Shown in pieces: positions 37,494-40,748 of a stretch of 40,748 nucleotides of DNA. How positions within the stretch are numbered: the stretch's first letter is position 1; each line of letters begins with the position of its first letter. The translations under genes were made by a program, and so were the position numbers. The stretch comes from Actinophytocola sp. (GTDB taxonomy: Bacteria > Actinomycetota > Actinomycetes > Mycobacteriales > Pseudonocardiaceae), in assembly GCF_009379765.1 (NCBI RefSeq), contig NZ_WHTD01000066.1, positions 1 to 40,748 of the forward strand, written 5' to 3'. The notes under the pieces were generated by a model, which searched no databases, was not told the DNA's origin, and saw nothing but the letters and a program-made list of their open reading frames with translations.

Positions 37494-38363
37494 GTGCTAC
37501 GTCACCGATTACTCGTCGTCCCCATGGTCGTCGTTCCCGTCGTCGCCGCCTTGCTCGTCGGCGGCGCCGCCATCGCGTCCGCCGCGCCCGGGACCGTCGG
37601 CAACACCGACGGGGACGGCCTCAACGTCCGCGCCGCGGCGACCTCGGCGAGTACCTCGCTCGGCCTGGTCTGGGACGGCCGGGCCGTGGACATCTCCTGC
37701 CAGGAGGCGGGCCAGCCGGTCACCAACACCCGGGGCTTCACCAGTGACCTCTGGGACTACGTGCCCGCGCTGGGCGGCTACCTCGCCGACGCGTACATGG
37801 CCACCGGCTACGACTACCGCATCCCCGGCGTGCCCGACTGCGATGGCGGGGAGACCGGTCACTACGTGCCGGTCTCCCAGTTCCAGGGCCAGCCCAACCA
37901 ACGCGAGGACTGCGGCCCGACGAGCGTGGTCACCGCGCTGCTCGCGGCCGGCGTCACGCCCAGGTCGTGGAACCCGGCCCAGCCGGTGAACGCGATCAAC
38001 AGCGCCCGCGCGGCGATGGGGTACGACCCGTCGTGGCAGGACCCCAACCAGTTCGGCACGAACGAGGAGGACGTCCGGGTGGCGCTCGCCAGCAACGGCG
38101 TGCAGGCCCGCGTCGTGTTCGGTGACCTCGACGCCACGCTGCAACACGTGCGCAACGGCCGCCCGGTGATCATGGCGGGCAACATGGTCGACCTGCCCTG
38201 GTCCGGCAACTACGTCGCGCACTTCCTCACCGTCGCCGGGTACGAGAACGGCCAGTACCTCGTGCTGGATCCCGCGTCGGAGGCCCGGATCTACTACACG
38301 TCGGCGTCGGTGCTCGCCGCGTTCTGGGACCACGACCTGGGTCGCGCCGGCGTGCTGCTGTAG
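37494..38363 (+). CDS. Secreted C39-type cysteine peptidase with SH3-like domain
   Basis: A 289-residue exported protein. The signal is VVPMVVVPVVAALLVGGAAI with a cut after ASAA. An SH3-like part (GNTDGDGLNVRAAATSAST then WDYVPALGGYLADAYMATGY) precedes the peptidase_C39_2 domain: the catalytic Cys is in NQREDCGPTSVVTALLAAGV, the His in NYVAHFLTVAGYENGQY and the acid in VLDPASEARI. It may cut wall peptides or bacteriocin-like leaders outside the cell. TAAGGAG favours the second GTG at 37494; 37491 is also possible. Confidence 0.85.
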   Translation: MLRHRLLVVPMVVVPVVAALLVGGAAIASAAPGTVGNTDGDGLNVRAAATSASTSLGLVWDGRAVDISCQEAGQPVTNTRGFTSDLWDYVPALGGYLADAYMATGYDYRIPGVPDCDGGETGHYVPVSQFQGQPNQREDCGPTSVVTALLAAGVTPRSWNPAQPVNAINSARAAMGYDPSWQDPNQFGTNEEDVRVALASNGVQARVVFGDLDATLQHVRNGRPVIMAGNMVDLPWSGNYVAHFLTVAGYENGQYLVLDPASEARIYYTSASVLAAFWDHDLGRAGVLL

Positions 38364-38449
38364 GCGCCGCCGCGGGCAGGTGGGGCGGTGACCATGACGA
38401 TGTGGTCACGGGACGAAACCGGCATGCGCGACCGCCGCGTCCGACGGCC

Positions 38450-39502
38450 ATGCGAAACACCCCCCGCCTGCTCGCCAGGGCCCTGGTTCTCCCCGTCGTG
38501 GCGCTCGGCCTCGTCGGCGTCGGCCCGGGCGTGGCCGGCGCCTGCGCGTGCGGCGCCGTCCTCGCCGACGAGCGGCTCGAAGCCACCCAGGAGACCGCGC
38601 TCGTCGAGCTCGCGGGCGCCACCGAGTCGGTCACGCTGAACATCACGACCCGGACGCAGGCCACCGAGGCGGCGTTCATCATGCCGGTGCCCAGCCGGGC
38701 CGCGTTCGAGCTCGCCGACGCCGAGGTGTTCAGCGAGCTCGACCGGATCAGCAGGCCGCGGGTCGACTACCGCGATGTCGTCGTCGACGGGGACGGCACC
38801 GGCGGCGCCGCGAACGACGGCGACCACGTGACCGTCACCGACCACGTCGACGTCGGCCCCTACGAGCTCGCGCAGCTCGCCGGCGCGGACTCGACCGCGG
38901 TCACCGACTGGTTGGCGGACAACGACTTCACGCTCCCGGCCGACCTCGCCGGCGCGCTGACGCCCTACCTTTCCGAGGGGTGGCTGGTCGTCGCCGTGCG
39001 GCTCACCCCGGAGACCGAGGGCACGACCTTCGCCGAGGGGCTGCCGCCCATGCGGCTGACGTTCGGCACCGACGAGCCGGTGTACCCGATGCGCCTGTCC
39101 GCCACCGCCGAGTACGGCCAGCCGCTGCGCCTCTACGTGCTCGCCGACCACCGGATGGACGCCAGCAACCCGGCACCGCAGGGCGGCGGACCGGAGCTGA
39201 CCTACGCCGGCCCGCTGCGCCCGGCCGACGTGGCGAGGTACCCGATCCTGGCCGACATGGTTACCGGGCAACGGTTCCTCACCCGCTTCGACGCGACGTT
39301 CAGCCCGGACCACATCACCGACGACATCCACCTGACCCGAGCCGCGACCGACGACTCCTACCGCGCGGTCGTCGTCGAGAGCCGCTACGTCACCGGGACA
39401 CCGGCCGGCGAGGTGGTGCTCTGGGCCCTGGCGGGCGCCGGCCTCCTCGCGGTGTCGGCACTGGTCGTGGTCGCCGCCGTGCGGCGCTCCCGGCGTCCAT
39501 AG
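38450..39502 (+). CDS. DUF2330 exported membrane-anchored protein
   Basis: A 350-residue protein. A signal segment LARALVLPVVALGLVGVG leads to the DUF2330 opening GACACGAVLADERLEATQET, with closely set cysteines. It continues AAFIMPVPSRAAFELADAEV, YLSEGWLVVAVRLTPETEGT and PVYPMRLSATAEYGQPLRLY, the central family motifs. A C-terminal TM segment VVLWALAGAGLLAVSALVVV and a basic end anchor it. The ATG at 38450 is chosen as the start of the signal peptide. The function of the family is not known. Confidence 0.85.
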   Translation: MRNTPRLLARALVLPVVALGLVGVGPGVAGACACGAVLADERLEATQETALVELAGATESVTLNITTRTQATEAAFIMPVPSRAAFELADAEVFSELDRISRPRVDYRDVVVDGDGTGGAANDGDHVTVTDHVDVGPYELAQLAGADSTAVTDWLADNDFTLPADLAGALTPYLSEGWLVVAVRLTPETEGTTFAEGLPPMRLTFGTDEPVYPMRLSATAEYGQPLRLYVLADHRMDASNPAPQGGGPELTYAGPLRPADVARYPILADMVTGQRFLTRFDATFSPDHITDDIHLTRAATDDSYRAVVVESRYVTGTPAGEVVLWALAGAGLLAVSALVVVAAVRRSRRP

Positions 39503-39519
39503 TGGACCAATCCGAAGCC

Positions 39520-39550
39520 TTGACACGGTGGCGAACATCTGTTCGAATAT
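39520..39550 (+). promoter_or_regulatory. LexA-box-like site inside a sigma-70-like promoter
   Basis: TTGACA at 39520-39525 is a perfect -35. TCGAAT or GAATAT (39543-39550) could be the -10. Between them CGAACATCTGTTCG (39532-39545) matches the actinobacterial LexA core CGAAC-N4-GTTCG exactly. LexA bound here would cover the promoter. It points toward the small ORF at 39590 and the TSUP gene at 39754. Confidence 0.55.
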
Positions 39551-39589
39551 CCGCTTGTCCGGACATCGTCGGGACGGGGCGGAGATGAA

Positions 39590-39649
39590 ATGCTGAAAGT
39601 CGAGAAATTGTCTGGGGGACACATTTCTGGGAGCTACTTTCAGTATTAG
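39590..39649 (+). CDS. Small ORF, 19 codons, after the LexA-like promoter
   Basis: A frame ATG to TAG encodes MLKVEKLSGGHISGSYFQY, with a purine-rich GGGGCGGAG five bases upstream. CTGAAAGT at its start and ACTTTCAG near its end are inverted repeats, so its message can fold end to end. It may be a leader peptide or a small damage-induced product. It may also be chance; there is no homology I recognise. Confidence 0.3.
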   Translation: MLKVEKLSGGHISGSYFQY

Positions 39650-39753
39650 TTCACGCCGTTTGTCAATCCCTGGTCGGGTGATTGTCTTGGCTGGTCGTCG
39701 GCGTATCGTCGGCTGTCTCGCAACCTGAAATTCGAATTGGCCGGGAGTTGGCT

Positions 39754-40590
39754 ATGGCCGCCACCGAAATAGTACGGGCCGTCACCGCGCCGGTCCGGGT
39801 GAGCGGAAAATGGGCGCCCGTGGCCGGCCTCGTCGCGGCGGCCGTCGTGGTCGCCGCGATCATCGATCCCGTTCCGGTGGCGGCCGCGTTGGTCACCGGT
39901 TTCTTCAACACCGCGGGCGGAGGCGGCGCGGTGGTCACCTTCCTCGCGCTCACCGCGTCCGGCGTGCCGGCGCTCACCGCGCACGCCACGAGCCAACTCG
40001 TCACGCCGGCCTCGTTCCTCGGCGGGTTCCGCCTGGCGCGGCGGTATCCGCCCGGCTGGCGCCCGCTCGTCGCCGGGTGCGTCGGCACGGTCGCCGGCGT
40101 CGCGGTCCTCACGGTCACGCCGCCGAACACTTTCCAGGCCGCCGCCCCGTGGTGCCTGCTGCCGGCCGCGGCGCTCGTCGTCGCCCAGGAACCGGTGCGC
40201 CGCCTCATCCACCGCACCGGCCGCACGCTCGGCCCGGCGACCACACCGGCCGCGACGTTCGCCTGCGGCGTCTACGCCGGCCTCATCGGCGTGGGCACCG
40301 GCACGCTCGCCCTGGCCGTGCTCGGCCTGGCGCCGGGCTTCGCCGGCATGCCGCTGCGGGATCTCCTCCGCACCCGCAACGTGCTGCTGCTGGGCATGGC
40401 CTTGCTGGTGAGCGTCGCCTTCGCGGTGACCGGACTCGTCGACTGGACCCTGGTGGCGCTGCTCGCGGTGCCCGCGGCGGCGGGCGGCTGGATCGGCACC
40501 AAGGTCGTCGGTCGCCTGCCCGTCCCGGTCCTCCAGAGCCTGATCGTCGCCACCGCGCTCGGCGGCGCGGTGTGGATGCTGGTGCGCTAG
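39754..40590 (+). CDS. TSUP (TauE/SafE-type) membrane transporter
   Basis: A 278-residue membrane protein with seven to eight TM segments. The first half has VAAALVTGFFNTAGGGGAVV then FLALTASGVPALTAHATSQL; the second half has AATFACGVYAGLIGVGTGTL then RDLLRTRNVLLLGMALLVSV. Two glycine-rich repeats in matching places are the TSUP pattern. Members export sulfite or carry sulfonates or other organic anions. The ATG at 39754 follows CGGGAG. Its stop codon TAG is the first three bases of palindromic element copy 4, so the original C-terminus may have differed. Confidence 0.87.
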   Translation: MAATEIVRAVTAPVRVSGKWAPVAGLVAAAVVVAAIIDPVPVAAALVTGFFNTAGGGGAVVTFLALTASGVPALTAHATSQLVTPASFLGGFRLARRYPPGWRPLVAGCVGTVAGVAVLTVTPPNTFQAAAPWCLLPAAALVVAQEPVRRLIHRTGRTLGPATTPAATFACGVYAGLIGVGTGTLALAVLGLAPGFAGMPLRDLLRTRNVLLLGMALLVSVAFAVTGLVDWTLVALLAVPAAAGGWIGTKVVGRLPVPVLQSLIVATALGGAVWMLVR

Positions 40591-40748
40591 TGTCGCGTGA
40601 TCCTGTTCCTTGCGTCCGCTGTGGATCCACGTGGTTCCTAAGGCGGAGGAAAGCCGCTCGTACTGGATGTACTTGGGCTTTTCTCCAACGCCGTAACACA
40701 GACAGGGGCCGCTGTTGGCCGCAGCGGCGTAAAGGTTTCAGGGTCACG
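40588..40748 (-). repeat. Palindromic MITE-like element, copy 4 (cut by window end)
   Basis: Read on the minus strand, the core at 40636-40690 shows CGTTGGAGAAAAGCC, CCAAGTACA and CGCCTTAGG, with arms GGAGAAAAGCC and GGCTTTCCTCC. The left end reads TAGTGTCGCGTGATCC. The right end is only partly visible (its last bases are the inverse of CGTGACCCTG) and runs out of the window. It sits directly after the TSUP gene, in the opposite orientation. Confidence 0.72.

Noticed and set aside
1..40748. Secondary metabolite or RiPP cluster
   Set aside because: There are no PKS, NRPS, terpene, lanthipeptide or radical-SAM genes; the small ORFs lack linked modifying enzymes.
1..40748. Prophage or integrated plasmid
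   Set aside because: Despite the tRNA array there is no integrase, capsid, replication or transfer gene, and no tRNA 3'-end duplication was seen.

Overview
This is high-GC actinobacterial DNA. Codon use, GTG starts, GTGA/ATGA start-stop overlaps, XRE/DUF397 pairs, a conservon, SigE-family ECF factors with CU044_5270 partners and a 22-bp dispersed repeat containing GTTGGACTCGCGGGT all point to the Pseudonocardiaceae (Amycolatopsis/Saccharothrix/Lentzea type). The genus is an inference. No essential housekeeping operon is present. The window reads as an accessory region rich in regulators, secreted hydrolases, small repeats and decaying genes.

Layout. 1-5187: a palindromic repeat, a frame-broken secreted-protein gene, then a minus-strand block made of a conservon (CvnA sensor-like ATPase, CvnB roadblock protein, CvnC DUF742) followed by a conserved hypothetical and an RDD membrane protein; no CvnD GTPase follows CvnC. 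5562-10009: DUF485 protein plus an acetate-type sodium symporter, then an MMPL exporter. 10374-13000: four small minus-strand genes divergent from an XRE-DUF5753 regulator and its DUF397 partner, with a palindromic operator-like site between them. 13127-16287: three alpha/beta hydrolases in tandem. 16432-17525: a tiny promoter-ORF-terminator unit, then an array of five tRNA or tRNA-like genes (Trp-like, Tyr, Arg, Pro, Glu) and a Tn3-type transposase remnant. 17532-20909: ArsR-SRPBCC fusion with a RibD_C-type reductase, a second such reductase and an ECF sigma factor with a SnoaL-like tail. 21174-26594: a secreted PQQ-type dehydrogenase with PKD and CBM6 modules, a GH99-like glycosidase with an F5/8C module, and a peptidoglycan-binding/CHAP-like protein. 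26688-33071: a zone of damaged genes (frameshifts, in-frame deletions, truncated fragments) mixed with intact FAD oxidase, patatin and PPOX genes. 33201-40590: a beta-propeller lipoprotein, SigE-family sigma factor with CU044_5270 partner, TetR-like regulator, 22-bp tandem array, C39 peptidase, DUF2330 protein, a LexA-box-like promoter with a 19-codon ORF, and a TSUP transporter.

The most unusual signal is a family of about 145-170 bp palindromic elements. Four copies lie at 17-160, 16967-17135, 24006-24171 and 40588-40748. They share terminal inverted repeats and a conserved core (CGTTG...CCCGAgTACA...CGCCTTgcCA) whose flanking hairpin arms differ in sequence between copies but still pair. 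One copy fills the gap between the tRNA-Tyr and tRNA-Arg genes to the base. Two others supply the stop codon of the neighbouring gene from their terminal repeat.

Several genes need a frame change to give a full protein (near 420, 1208, 4835, 27255, 30680 and 31505). These may be real decay or sequence errors; raw reads would decide.
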